In this document: in pieces, positions 40,706 through 48,856 of the stretch
Layout of the letters: every line of letters starts with the position of its first letter
How positions within the stretch are numbered: the first letter of the stretch is position 1
Assembly (NCBI RefSeq): GCF_001011035.1
Contig: NZ_CP011492.1
Location: 7,185,447 to 7,249,446 of the forward strand
Direction: 5' to 3'
Source of the DNA: Streptomyces sp. CNQ-509
GTDB taxonomy: Bacteria > Actinomycetota > Actinomycetes > Streptomycetales > Streptomycetaceae
DNA length: 64,000 bases
Position numbers and translations under genes: made by a program
The notes under the pieces: model-generated
What the model saw: only the letters and a program-made list of their open reading frames with translations
What the model was told of the DNA's origin: nothing
Databases searched by the model: none

Positions 40706-42175
40706 TCAATCCCCGCCCGCGAGCGGCGAGTCGGCGGGGAACGCGCGGCGCAGCCTGCGTACGCCCTCGCGCAACTGCGCCGTGCCCGAGCCGGCGGCGT
40801 AGCTCAGCCGGAGGTGCGGCGCCGGCGCCTCGGCGGTGAAGTACGGGGCCCCCGGGGTGACCGCCACGCCGTGGCGCAGCGCCGCCGCGGCCACGGCCGC
40901 CTCGTCGGCGCCGTCCGGCAGCCGCAGCCACAGGTGGTAGCCGCCGAGGGGCGGCCGGTCCGGTACGAGCCCCGGCAGCTCGGCGTGGAGCGCGGCCAGG
41001 ACGGCGCTCCGGCGCTCGCGCAACGCGCCCGCGAGCGCCCGCAGATGGCTCGCCCAGGCGGGGGAGCCGACGAGTTCGAGCGCGGTCTCCTGCAGCGGGC
41101 GGGGCACGAAGAGGCTGTCGACGACCTGGACCGCGCGCAGCCGCTCCAGCACGGGCCCGCGCGCCGACAGCGCCCCGACCCGCAGGCTGGGCGAGGCCGC
41201 CTTGGTCAGCGAGCGGACGTGCACCACCACGCCGTCCGGGTCGTCGGCGGCGAGCGCCGGCGGAAGCGGCGCGGCGTCCGCGTGCGCGAGCCGGCGTGCG
41301 AAGTCGTCCTCGACGACGAACGCCCCGGCGGCCCGCGCGGTGCGGAGCACGGCCGCACGCCGCCCCGGCGCCAGCACGGCGCCGGTGGGGTTGTGGAACA
41401 GCGGCTGGCAGACGAACACCCGGGCGCGGGTCGCGGCGAACGCCTCGGCCAGCAGGTCGGCCCGTACGCCGTCGGCGTCGAGCGGCACCGGCACCGGCCG
41501 CAGCCCCGCCGCGCGGGCCACGGCGAGCAGCCCCGGGTACGTGGGCGACTCGACCAGCACCGCGGAGCCGGGAGCGGCCAGCGCCCGCAGCGCGGTCGTC
41601 AGCCCGCTCTGCCCGCCGGCGGTGACCAGTACGTCGGCGGCGCCGAGCGGCCCGGCGGGGCCGCCGATGTCGCGGGCGAACCAGTCGCGCAGCTCGGCCA
41701 GCCCCGCGACCGGCGGCCGGGACCAGGTGCCGGGCCGCCGGCCGGCCCGGGCCAGCGCCCCGGCCAGCGCGCGCTCCGGGCGCAGCGAGGCGTGCGGATA
41801 GCCGCCGCTCAGGTCGACGACCTCAGCGGGCGGGGCGGCGAGCGTGGCCAGCACCCCGGCCGCGTCGGCGGCGCGCGGGCCGGTGTCGACGGCGGCGTAC
41901 GGCGGGTCCGCGGTGAGCGCCACCTCCTGCCACGAGACGTCGCCGAGGGCGCGGGCGGGAGCGCGGACGGGGGCCTTGAACACGCCGGCGCCCGGCCTGC
42001 TGGTCACCAGGCCCTCGGCGGTGAGGGCGGCGATGGCGCGGGAGACCGTCACGGGGCTCACCCGGTGGCGCGCCACGAGCGCCCGGCTGGACGGCAGCTT
42101 CTCGCCCTCGGAGTAGCGGCTCAGCTCGTCACGCAGGACCGCGACCAACTGGGCGACACTGCTACTGTCGTTCAT
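40706..42175 (-). CDS. MocR-family regulator (GntR-aminotransferase fusion)
   Basis: A 489-aa PLP-dependent regulator: N-terminal GntR winged helix (AVLRDELSRYSEGEKLPSSRALVARHRVSPVTVSRAIAALTAEGL spans about 10-54), a linker, and a fold-type I aminotransferase domain (about 110-489). The PLP-binding lysine is in HVRSLTKAASPSLRVG, and VCQPLFHNPTGAVL carries the conserved NPTG. MocR proteins usually sense vitamin B6, GABA or amino-acid derivatives. The ATG at 42175 overlaps the divergent exporter's ATG, so the mRNA must be nearly leaderless. Confidence 0.93.
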   Translation of the reverse strand: MNDSSSVAQLVAVLRDELSRYSEGEKLPSSRALVARHRVSPVTVSRAIAALTAEGLVTSRPGAGVFKAPVRAPARALGDVSWQEVALTADPPYAAVDTGPRAADAAGVLATLAAPPAEVVDLSGGYPHASLRPERALAGALARAGRRPGTWSRPPVAGLAELRDWFARDIGGPAGPLGAADVLVTAGGQSGLTTALRALAAPGSAVLVESPTYPGLLAVARAAGLRPVPVPLDADGVRADLLAEAFAATRARVFVCQPLFHNPTGAVLAPGRRAAVLRTARAAGAFVVEDDFARRLAHADAAPLPPALAADDPDGVVVHVRSLTKAASPSLRVGALSARGPVLERLRAVQVVDSLFVPRPLQETALELVGSPAWASHLRALAGALRERRSAVLAALHAELPGLVPDRPPLGGYHLWLRLPDGADEAAVAAAALRHGVAVTPGAPYFTAEAPAPHLRLSYAAGSGTAQLREGVRRLRRAFPADSPLAGGD

Positions 42176-42199
42176 GACAGCACAAGATAGCGCTACTCT
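42161..42199. promoter_or_regulatory. Shared control region of the MocR/EamA pair inside overlapping starts
   Basis: On the plus strand TACTGT (42163-42168) ends 5 nt before the A of ATG 42174, ideal for a leaderless transcript. On the minus strand TATCTT (42189-42184) lies 8 nt before ATG 42175. CTGTC-N6-GACAG (42165-42180) spans both start codons, and GCTACTGT/GCTACTCT (42161, 42192) form a direct repeat about three helical turns apart, as MocR regulators prefer. Confidence 0.6.
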
Positions 42200-43070
42200 G
42201 CCGGCGGCGATATCGGTCCGCAGCGGCACGCTCCTGGCCGCCCTCGCCGTGGTGTCCTTCTCCTTCAGCTTCCCCGCCACCGTCTGGGCCCTGGACGGCC
42301 TCGGCCCGTGGACGGCCACGGGCGTACGCGGCCTGCTGGCCGGCCTGCTCGCCGCGGGCTGCCTCGCCGCCGCCCGGGCGCCGGTCCCGCCGCGCCGCGA
42401 CCTGGCCGCGCTGCTCACCGTCGCAGTCGGCTGCGTCCTCGGCTTCCCCCTGCTGACCACCCTGGCGCTGCAGACCTCCACCACCGGCCACTCCGCCGTC
42501 GTCATCGGCGTGCTGCCGCTGGCCACCGCCGCCTGCTCGGCCGCGCTCACCGGCCGCCGCCCGTCGCGTACGTTCTGGACCGCCGCCGGCGCCGGCGCCC
42601 TCGCGGTGCTCGCCTTCACGCTGAGCCAGAGCCGCGGCCTGCCCGGCACCGGCGACCTCTGCCTCTTCGGTGCGCTGCTGCTGTGCGCGGCGGGCTACGC
42701 CCAGGGGGGCCGGCTCGCCGGGCGCATGCCCGGCTGGCAGGTCATCGCCTGGGGCTGCGTCGCCGCCCTGCCCGTCACCGCCCTCGTCGCCGCGCTGGCC
42801 CTGCCGCGGGAGCCGGCAGACCTGACGGGGCAGTCGGTGGCGGGACTTGCGTACATCGCGGCGGTGGCCCAGTTCGGCGGGTTCGTGCTCTGGTACCGCG
42901 GCATGGCCGTCATCGGGGTGCCGCGGGCGAGCCAGCTCCAGCTCGCCCAGCCGCTGCTCACCCTCGTCTGGTCGGTGCTGCTCATGGGCGAACACCTCGC
43001 CCCGCTCGCCCCGGTGACCGCGGTGATCGTCCTGGCCTGCATCGCCGTCACCCAGCGGGCGCGTACCTGA
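42174..43070 (+). CDS. EamA/DMT-family exporter
   Basis: A 298-aa membrane protein with ten predicted helices arranged as two EamA repeats: SGTLLAALAVVSFSFSFPATVWAL at helix 1, LTTLALQTSTTGHSAVVIGVLPLATAACSAAL in the first repeat's end, and FGGFVLWYRGMAVIGVPRASQLQLAQPLLTLVWSVLLMGE in the second. This is the drug/metabolite transporter superfamily, mostly amino-acid or metabolite exporters. Its gene is divergent from, and shares a start region with, a MocR regulator that probably controls it. Confidence 0.9.
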   Translation: MTAQDSATLPAAISVRSGTLLAALAVVSFSFSFPATVWALDGLGPWTATGVRGLLAGLLAAGCLAAARAPVPPRRDLAALLTVAVGCVLGFPLLTTLALQTSTTGHSAVVIGVLPLATAACSAALTGRRPSRTFWTAAGAGALAVLAFTLSQSRGLPGTGDLCLFGALLLCAAGYAQGGRLAGRMPGWQVIAWGCVAALPVTALVAALALPREPADLTGQSVAGLAYIAAVAQFGGFVLWYRGMAVIGVPRASQLQLAQPLLTLVWSVLLMGEHLAPLAPVTAVIVLACIAVTQRART

Positions 43071-43201
43071 CGTCCGGCCGTTCCGGTACGCCCCCGGGCG
43101 GCCGGCCGATCGCGTCCCGTACGGCGTACGACAGAAGGTCTCCGCACGTGCGGCGACCGCCTGTAGGGTGGCGAAGGGACATCAGAGGTGGAGGGGTGAT
43201 C

Positions 43202-43780
43202 GTGGGAGTTTCCCTGGCCAAGGGCGGCAACGTCTCGCTCAGCAAGGAGGCACCGGGGCTGACGGCCGTGACCGTGGGGCTCGGCTGGGACGTGCGCACC
43301 ACGACGGGCGCCGCGCACGACCTGGACGCCTCGGCGCTGATGTGCGGGGCTTCCGGGAAGGTGCTGTCCGACCAGCACTTCATCTTCTACAACAACCTCA
43401 CCAGCCCGGACGGCTCGGTCGAGCACACCGGCGACAACCTCACCGGCGAGGGCGACGGCGACGACGAGTCGATCAACGTGGACCTCAGCCTGGTCCCGCC
43501 GCAGGTCGAGAAGATCGTCTTCCCGGTCTCCATCCACGACGCCGATCTGCGCGGGCAGAACTTCGGCCAGGTCAGCAACGCCTTCATCCGGGTCGTCAAC
43601 CGCAGCGACGGCGTCGAGCTGGTCCGCTTCGACCTGAGCGAGGACGCCTCGACCGAGACCGCGATGGTCTTCGGCGAGCTGTACCGGCGGGCCGGGGAGT
43701 GGAAGTTCCGCGCCGTCGGCCAGGGTTACGCCTCGGGGCTGCACGGCATCGCCACCGACTACGGCGTCAACGTCGGCTGA
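43202..43780 (+). CDS. terD: TerD family calcium-binding stress protein
   Basis: A 192-aa TerD domain protein. It starts at GTG 43202 as MGVSLAKGGNVSLSKEAPGL, the canonical N-terminus, 7 nt after GGAGG. Calcium-site segments are DLDASALMC, FYNNLTSPDGSVEHTGDNLTGEGDGDDE and NVDLSLVPPQVEKIVFPVSIHD; it ends GYASGLHGIATDYGVNVG. TerD proteins are linked to tellurite resistance and, in Streptomyces, to calcium homeostasis and development. Here it is a single gene. Its 3' end overlaps the convergent MFS gene by 14 nt. Confidence 0.95.
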   Translation: MGVSLAKGGNVSLSKEAPGLTAVTVGLGWDVRTTTGAAHDLDASALMCGASGKVLSDQHFIFYNNLTSPDGSVEHTGDNLTGEGDGDDESINVDLSLVPPQVEKIVFPVSIHDADLRGQNFGQVSNAFIRVVNRSDGVELVRFDLSEDASTETAMVFGELYRRAGEWKFRAVGQGYASGLHGIATDYGVNVG

Positions 43781-45056
43781 TCCCGCCCGCCGCGGCGACG
43801 GCCGCGGGCACGACGGCGAGAGCGAGTATGCCGCCGCCCACGGTCAGCAGCGGATAGCCGGCGCCGGCCACCACCGCGCCCGACGCCAGCCCGCCGCCGG
43901 CGCCCGCGGCCGAGATCGCGACGTCGACCAGGCCCTGGGTACGGGCCCGGGTGGCGGGCGGTATGGCGCTGGTGACCATCGCCGTACCGCTGACGAGCCC
44001 CAGGCTCCAGCCCACCCCCAGCAGTGCGAGGGCCACCGCGAACACGGCGGTGGACTCGGCGGTGGTGGCGGCGACCACGCCCGCGGCCAGCATGGCGAGT
44101 CCCGCGGCGACGGCGACGACGAGCGGGCCGCGGCGGTCCACGAGCCAGCCGGACAGCGGCGCCGGCAGGTACATCGCGCCGATGTGGACGGCGATGACCA
44201 GTCCGGAGGCGGCGGTGCCGTGGCCGTTGTCGTGCATGTGGACCGGTGTCATCGTCATGATCGCGACCATGACGAGCTGGGTGACCACCATGACCAGCGC
44301 ACCCGGCAGCACCCCCGGGCCGCGCCGTCCTGCCGGCGGCTTCGCGCCGGGCTCCGCCCCGATAGCCGCGCCGGGCTCCGCCGCGGGCGGCGCGGCGGAG
44401 CCCTCCGCGGCGTCGAGTTCGCGCGCGAGCAGGAGCGGGTCGGGGCGTAGCCACACCGCCAGCACCAGGGCGGCGGCGCCGTACGCGGCGGCCGAGACGA
44501 GGAACAGCCCGGACAGCCGCGGGACGCCGAGCGCGGCGCCCAGATCGCCCGCGGGCACGGCCAGGTTGGGACCCGCCACCCCGCCCAGCGTGGTGGCGAC
44601 CAGCACGGTGGACACGGCGCGGCCACGGTACGCGGGCGCGGCCAGATCGGCGCCCGCGTAGCGGGCCTGGAGGTTCGTGGCGGTGCCTGCGCCGTAGACG
44701 ACCATCGCCGCGAACAGCAGCGCCGAACTGCCGGCCACCGCCGCCGCGACGGCCCCCGCGCTGCCGACGGCGCCGGCCAGATACCCGGCGGCCAGCCCGG
44801 GGCGGCGGCCGTACGCGTCGGAGAGCCGCCCGACGACGGCCGCCGCCAGCGCGGCCCCAGCGGTGGCCAGCGCGCCGAGCAGCCCGGCCAGGCTCGTGGA
44901 GCCGAGCATGTCCTGCGCGAGCAGCGCGCCGTTGACCACGCCCGCGGCAAGTCCCGCGCCGCTGAGGACCTGGGCGGCGAAGAGGACGGTGAGGGCCCGG
45001 CGTTGCGCGCGGGCCCGCGTGCGGACGGCGGGCCCGGCGGGCGCGGTCGTGGTCAC
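43767..45056 (-). CDS. MFS drug-efflux-type transporter
   Basis: A 429-aa major facilitator protein with about 12 helices. The loop 2-3 motif is VVGRLSDAYGRRPGLAAG and the loop 8-9 equivalent is LSGWLVDRRGPLVVAV. A cytoplasmic loop around residues 200-250 is Ala/Glu/Pro-rich. GTG 45056 is chosen because AAGGAACCCCAG precedes it; a GTG at 45086 would add ten residues. Substrate unknown. Confidence 0.85.
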   Translation of the reverse strand: MTTTAPAGPAVRTRARAQRRALTVLFAAQVLSGAGLAAGVVNGALLAQDMLGSTSLAGLLGALATAGAALAAAVVGRLSDAYGRRPGLAAGYLAGAVGSAGAVAAAVAGSSALLFAAMVVYGAGTATNLQARYAGADLAAPAYRGRAVSTVLVATTLGGVAGPNLAVPAGDLGAALGVPRLSGLFLVSAAAYGAAALVLAVWLRPDPLLLARELDAAEGSAAPPAAEPGAAIGAEPGAKPPAGRRGPGVLPGALVMVVTQLVMVAIMTMTPVHMHDNGHGTAASGLVIAVHIGAMYLPAPLSGWLVDRRGPLVVAVAAGLAMLAAGVVAATTAESTAVFAVALALLGVGWSLGLVSGTAMVTSAIPPATRARTQGLVDVAISAAGAGGGLASGAVVAGAGYPLLTVGGGILALAVVPAAVAAAGGISRR

Positions 45057-45270
45057 CTGGGGTTCCTTCACTCGGGGATGCGACACATGTGCGATTCGGG
45101 CGTACGGCGCCGACGGTACGCGGCACTCTCCCGCCGACTCCCGCCGGGGTACGGGTGCGGGCCACGGCGGCAGACCGCGCCCGCGGCCCGGCGACCGGCC
45201 CGGCCGGACGGCGCGGGGCGGTCACCGGGCCGGGGCGGCCGGCGCGCGCCCGGCGGGACGGTCCGCGGGA

Positions 45271-46059
45271 TCAGCCCCGCAGCCCCCAGTCGAGCCGGTC
45301 CCGCAGCCCGGCCGCGTCGAACGCGGCGGCCAGTTCGGTGCGGCCCTCGGTGAAATGCGACCAACTGTCGTAGTGGACGGGGACCACCCGGCGGGCGCCG
45401 AGGACCCGCGCCGCCTCGGCGGCCTGCGCGCTGTCCAGGACCAGCGGTTCGCCGCCGAAGAGCACCGGCACCCGCGGTGCCCCGGCGAAGAGGATCGCGG
45501 TGTCCACGGGGCCGAACCGCCCGGCCGTCTCCGCGACCGCCGCCGTCGAGGCGTTGTCGCCGCTGACGTAGACGACGGGCAGCCCCGCCCCGGTGAGGAC
45601 GAACCCGGTGACCTCCCCGATCGCGGCCTCCACGACCGCGCGCGGCTCGGGGCCGTGCACGGCGGGCACGGCGGTGACCGTGACCGTGCCGCCGCCGGGC
45701 CGGTCAAGCTCGGCCGTCTCCCAGCCGGCCAGCCCTCTGGCGCCCGCGCCCAGCCGCTTTCCGCCGCCGGGCGTGGTCAGCGTCAGCGGGACGTCGGCGA
45801 GCAGCGCCCGGCCGGACTCGTCGAGGTTGTCGGGGTGTTCGTCGTGCGAGAGCAGGACCACGTCGATACGGCCCAGCGCGGCCGGCGCCGCCGCCGGGGG
45901 CGCGGTCTTGGTGAGCGACCCGCCCGGCACCTCGTAGACGCGGGGCTCGTCGAAGGTGGGATCGGTCAGGAAGCGCAGACCGCCGTACTCGAAGAGGGCG
46001 GTGGGCCCGCCGAGGACGCGTACGGGGAACTGCTCGGCGGACGTGCCGGTTTCGGCCAT
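45271..46059 (-). CDS. MBL-fold metal-dependent hydrolase (UlaG-like)
   Basis: A 262-aa metallo-beta-lactamase-fold protein: ALFEYGGLRFLTDPTFDEP, the metal motif VVLLSHDEHPDNLDESG (HxxHxDxx variant, here S-H-D-E-H-P-D-N), VPAVHGPEP with the next His, YVSGDNASTAAVAE with the bridging Asp and a late His in VVPVHYDSWSHFTEG. This resembles UlaG-type hydrolases. ATG 46059 follows GTGAGGTTCATC. It is divergent from a CGNR regulator across an operator-like inverted repeat. Confidence 0.87.
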   Translation of the reverse strand: MAETGTSAEQFPVRVLGGPTALFEYGGLRFLTDPTFDEPRVYEVPGGSLTKTAPPAAAPAALGRIDVVLLSHDEHPDNLDESGRALLADVPLTLTTPGGGKRLGAGARGLAGWETAELDRPGGGTVTVTAVPAVHGPEPRAVVEAAIGEVTGFVLTGAGLPVVYVSGDNASTAAVAETAGRFGPVDTAILFAGAPRVPVLFGGEPLVLDSAQAAEAARVLGARRVVPVHYDSWSHFTEGRTELAAAFDAAGLRDRLDWGLRG

Positions 46060-46065
46060 GATGAA

Positions 46066-46119
46066 CCTCACGGATAGCAGTTGAATTATCCGTGAGGACC
46101 ATAGCCCTGCCTCACGGAT
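46066..46119. promoter_or_regulatory. Repeated operator between MBL-fold gene and CGNR regulator
   Basis: CCTCACGGATA (46066-46076) and its exact complement TATCCGTGAGG (46087-46097) form an inverted repeat with a 10-nt AT-rich centre. A third direct copy, CCTCACGGAT, lies at 46110-46119 and includes the regulator's ATG. It is the likely CGNR binding site and would control both genes. Confidence 0.7.
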
Positions 46120-46744
46120 GACGGCAACCCGTACCATGAGACCTATGCCCGAGAGCCCGACCGGCGACTTCACCGCCACCCCCGCCCCCGGGGCCGCGGA
46201 CTACCCGTCGCTCGACTTCGTCAACAGCGCCATGGCGCTGCCCGGGGGGCAGTTCACCGACCTCCTCGGCACCCCCGCGGACGCCAACCGCTGGCTCACC
46301 GGGCACGGCCTCGCCCCGGCGGACGCCGGGATACGGGAGATGTGCGCGGCGCAGCTGCGCTCGCTGCGCGAGCATCTGCGGGTGCTCTTCGCCGCCCGCG
46401 CCGAGGGGCTGCCCGCCCTGCCGGCGGCGCTGGCCGCCGTGAACGACGCGCTCAGCCGTGCCCCCACGGCCGCGCTGCTGTACTGGGACGAGAAGAACGG
46501 CCCCTACCGCGCGGCGCCGTGCCCCACCAACGAGATCCTCGACCGCGCCCTCGCCGTCCTCGCCGCCGACGCCGCCGACCTGCTGACCGCGCCCGACGCC
46601 GACCGCCTCACCCGCTGCGGCTCCAGCCCCTGCAACCGCTACCTGCTACGCCACGGCCGCCGCCACTGGTGCTCCACCCGCTGCGGCGACCGGGCCCGCG
46701 CCGCCCGCGCCTATGCGCGGCGCACCCGGCCGGACGGCGGCTGA
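46118..46744 (+). CDS. CGNR zinc-finger regulator (ABATE domain)
   Basis: A 208-aa transcription regulator. The ABATE sensor domain spans about residues 25-145 (DYPSLDFVNSAMALPGGQFTDLL, LREHLRVLFAARAEG), and the C-terminal CGNR-type zinc finger is TRCGSSPCNRYLLRHGRRHWCSTRCGDRARAARAYARR, shown in part: CGSSPC and CSTRCGDR supply the four cysteines. Starts at ATG 46118, 46136 or 46145 are possible; none has a good ribosome site. Its end overlaps the convergent sigma gene by 34 nt. Confidence 0.88.
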   Translation: MTATRTMRPMPESPTGDFTATPAPGAADYPSLDFVNSAMALPGGQFTDLLGTPADANRWLTGHGLAPADAGIREMCAAQLRSLREHLRVLFAARAEGLPALPAALAAVNDALSRAPTAALLYWDEKNGPYRAAPCPTNEILDRALAVLAADAADLLTAPDADRLTRCGSSPCNRYLLRHGRRHWCSTRCGDRARAARAYARRTRPDGG

Positions 46745-47310
46745 GCCCCGCCGGCCAGCGCCGCTTCCAGTTGGGCGACGCCCTTGGCGGTCTGGCTCTT
46801 GACCGTGCCCACCGAGATGCCCAGGGTGTGCGCCGTCTCGCGCTCGGAGAGGTCGAAGGCGTGCCGCAGCACGACGCAGGCGCGCTTGCGGAACGTCAGC
46901 CCGCGCAGCGCGTCGCGTACGTCCACGACCGCCGGCACGTCCGGTCCCTCGGCGTGCTCGTGGCCGCCGGTCCAGTACAGGGCGAGGCGGCGGCGTTCGC
47001 GTACGGCGCTGCGGATGCGGCTGCGGACGAGGTTGGCGACGACCCCGCGGGCGTACGCGGCCGGGTGGTCGGCGGCGCGCACCCGGTCCCAGCGGTGCCA
47101 GAGCGCGGCCAGCGCGTCGGCCGCCACGTCGTCGGCGCCCTCCGCCTCGCCGCTCAACGAGTTCGCCAGCCGGGTGAGTTCGGCGTAGTGGTGCTCGAAG
47201 AACTCGCGGAACTCCGCGGTCGCCGCGGCGTCGTGACCGGCGCTGGGTATGCCCACGGTGGCCTCTCCTCGCTCTCGCGTGTCCAGGCCCCTGTTCACGT
47301 CGTCAGTCAT
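46711..47310 (-). CDS. ECF sigma factor, SigE-like (Streptomyces type)
   Basis: A 199-aa ECF sigma factor: region 2 FREFFEHHYAELTRLANSLSGEAEGADDVAADALAALWHRWDRV covers about residues 34-78, and region 4 is LTFRKRACVVLRHAFDLSERETAHTLGISVGTVKSQTAKGVAQLEA. No C-terminal extra domain. It follows, on the same strand, a gene for a membrane protein with a peptidoglycan-binding domain, which might be linked to an envelope signal. No anti-sigma factor with a ZAS motif is adjacent. Confidence 0.9.
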   Translation of the reverse strand: MTDDVNRGLDTRERGEATVGIPSAGHDAAATAEFREFFEHHYAELTRLANSLSGEAEGADDVAADALAALWHRWDRVRAADHPAAYARGVVANLVRSRIRSAVRERRRLALYWTGGHEHAEGPDVPAVVDVRDALRGLTFRKRACVVLRHAFDLSERETAHTLGISVGTVKSQTAKGVAQLEAALAGGAQPPSGRVRRA

Positions 47311-47420
47311 CGTTCAAGATGGTGAACGCAATCTAAGGCAGGGCGACCCGGGCGGCAACCCCCGCGACCGACACGGGTCTTCGCCGCCGGCAGGGTCCTG
47401 CCCCGCGGGCGCGGCCGGAC

Positions 47421-48428
47421 TCAGGGCTCGTCCGTGCGCGACTCCAGTTCCCGCCGGGTCTCCGGGCCGTAGACGCCGCGCTCGTCCTCCTCCAGGTTGT
47501 TGACCGACTGGAAGGTGCGCACGCTGGTGCGTACGCCGTCGTCGTACGCGCCGTCCGCGGGCTGGAGCAGGCCCAGCCCGACCTGGCGCAGCCGGTGCTG
47601 GAGTTCGGTCACCTCGGGTCCCGAGTCGCCGGGCCCGAGCACCGGCGGGAGGACGGGGACGGCGGGGGCGCCGTCGGTGGGGGAGGAGGATGGCGGGGGG
47701 TGGGAGGCGCCGTACGCGGGCGGGGCGGTGGGGGCGATCGAGCCGATCTGCCCGTTCGTACGGCCCGGCGCGAGGTCGCCGGCGTGGTCGTCGCCCGCGG
47801 CCCGGCGGCCGGCGGGGGGCGCGTTCCCGTCCCCGCGGTCGCGCCCGGCGCGGTCGTCGGGATGTGCGCCGGTACCGTCCGCCGGTGCGCCCTCGTCGTC
47901 GCCCAGCGGGCCCCCGTCCGCCTCGCCGCCGCCGGACGGACCGGTGCTGATGCGGGCCGGTCCCGGGCCCGCCTCGTCCGACTCCGGACCGCCGGTCAGC
48001 AGCCCGGCGGTGACGACGAGCCCGGCGATCACCGCCGCCGCCCCGCCGGCCGCGAGCAGCAGCCCGGTGGGGCGGCGGCGGTGCCCGCCCCCGACCACCG
48101 TGTCATCCGGCTCCGGCTGCGCCGCCTCGATGCGCGCGACCGCACTCCCCGGCGCCACCTGCGGCAGGAACGCCGCGCGCGGCACCGGCAACAGCTCGGT
48201 TCCGGGCCCCGGTTCGCTCCCGCCGTCCGCGTCCTGCCCGCCCCCGGCCTCGGTCGCGCGCATGACGTACGGTCTGATCAGCCGGGGTTCGGCGCGCTGC
48301 CCGGTCGCAGGCGTGCTGCCGGTCGTCGGCGTATCCGATTGCGGTGCCGCGTCCGCCGCACACGCGCAACTCGGCCTGCCGTCCTCCTTGAGCGGTGCGA
48401 AGCACCGCGGACACCCGTCGGATGGCAC
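47421..48428 (-). CDS. Membrane-anchored peptidoglycan-binding domain protein
   Basis: A 335-aa protein. The N-terminus has a zinc-ribbon-like CPRCFAPLKEDGRPSCACA, followed by a disordered cytoplasmic stretch, one membrane helix (TGLLLAAGGAAAVIAGLVVTAGLL, about 120-143), a Gly/Asp/Pro-rich extracellular linker and a C-terminal PG_binding_1 domain: LGPGDSGPEVTELQHRLRQVG, DGAYDDGVRTSVRTFQSVNNL. GTG 48428 follows GGAGGGGAACGCCA. Such proteins are common in Streptomyces and may sense or organise the wall. It may share an operon with the sigma factor 110 nt downstream. Confidence 0.85.
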   Translation of the reverse strand: MPSDGCPRCFAPLKEDGRPSCACAADAAPQSDTPTTGSTPATGQRAEPRLIRPYVMRATEAGGGQDADGGSEPGPGTELLPVPRAAFLPQVAPGSAVARIEAAQPEPDDTVVGGGHRRRPTGLLLAAGGAAAVIAGLVVTAGLLTGGPESDEAGPGPARISTGPSGGGEADGGPLGDDEGAPADGTGAHPDDRAGRDRGDGNAPPAGRRAAGDDHAGDLAPGRTNGQIGSIAPTAPPAYGASHPPPSSSPTDGAPAVPVLPPVLGPGDSGPEVTELQHRLRQVGLGLLQPADGAYDDGVRTSVRTFQSVNNLEEDERGVYGPETRRELESRTDEP

Positions 48429-48620
48429 TGGCGTTCCCCTCCAGTTCGATGCCGACGATTATGCAAGCAGGCCGCGGTTCGCGCGGCCGATTCGCCCCCC
48501 CGTCCCCGGCCTGTTTGCCGTACATGTGCTCGGGCAAAACGCCCCACCACCCGCGCAATCCGACGCATACTGGCGTCGCCCCCCTCTTGGCCGATTCTCG
48601 GCTGTACCAGGGAGGCCCCT

Positions 48621-48719
48621 ATGGACAACGACCGCACTTTCGGCGTCACGGCCTGGATCATCGCGCTGACCATCACGGTCGTCGCACCGCTGGCGCTGGT
48701 GTTCTACCTCGTGCTGTAG
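48621..48719 (+). CDS. Single-pass small membrane peptide (32 aa)
   Basis: ATG 48621 follows GGGAGGCCCCT at a good distance. The 32-residue product begins MDNDRTFGVTAWIIAL and is one hydrophobic helix (TAWIIALTITVVAPLALVFY), ending FYLVL. Small membrane peptides of this form are common in Streptomyces but are often left out of annotations. Function unknown. Confidence 0.6.
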   Translation: MDNDRTFGVTAWIIALTITVVAPLALVFYLVL

Positions 48720-48750
48720 CCGGCCAACGGCCCGCTCTCCGGGCGTGGTT

Positions 48751-48830
48751 AGGAAAGTTTCCTTCCAGTCTTGACGGCGTGCGGAAAGGACCTTAGCTTT
48801 CCGGCCACGCCCATCCGCACTCCGGATGGG
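48751..48830 (+). promoter_or_regulatory. Operator, promoter and leader hairpin of the GH5 gene
   Basis: AGGAAAGTTTCCT (48751-48763) is a 13-bp palindrome. It is followed by TTGACG (48771-48776) and, after 17 nt, TAGCTT (48794-48799), a good vegetative promoter. CCCATCCG (48810-48817) and CGGATGGG (48823-48830) then form an 8-bp hairpin in the leader. The core GAAAGTTTC recurs before the xylanase gene. Confidence 0.65.
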
Positions 48831-48856
48831 ACGACCCCCAAAACTGGAGACCCCCC

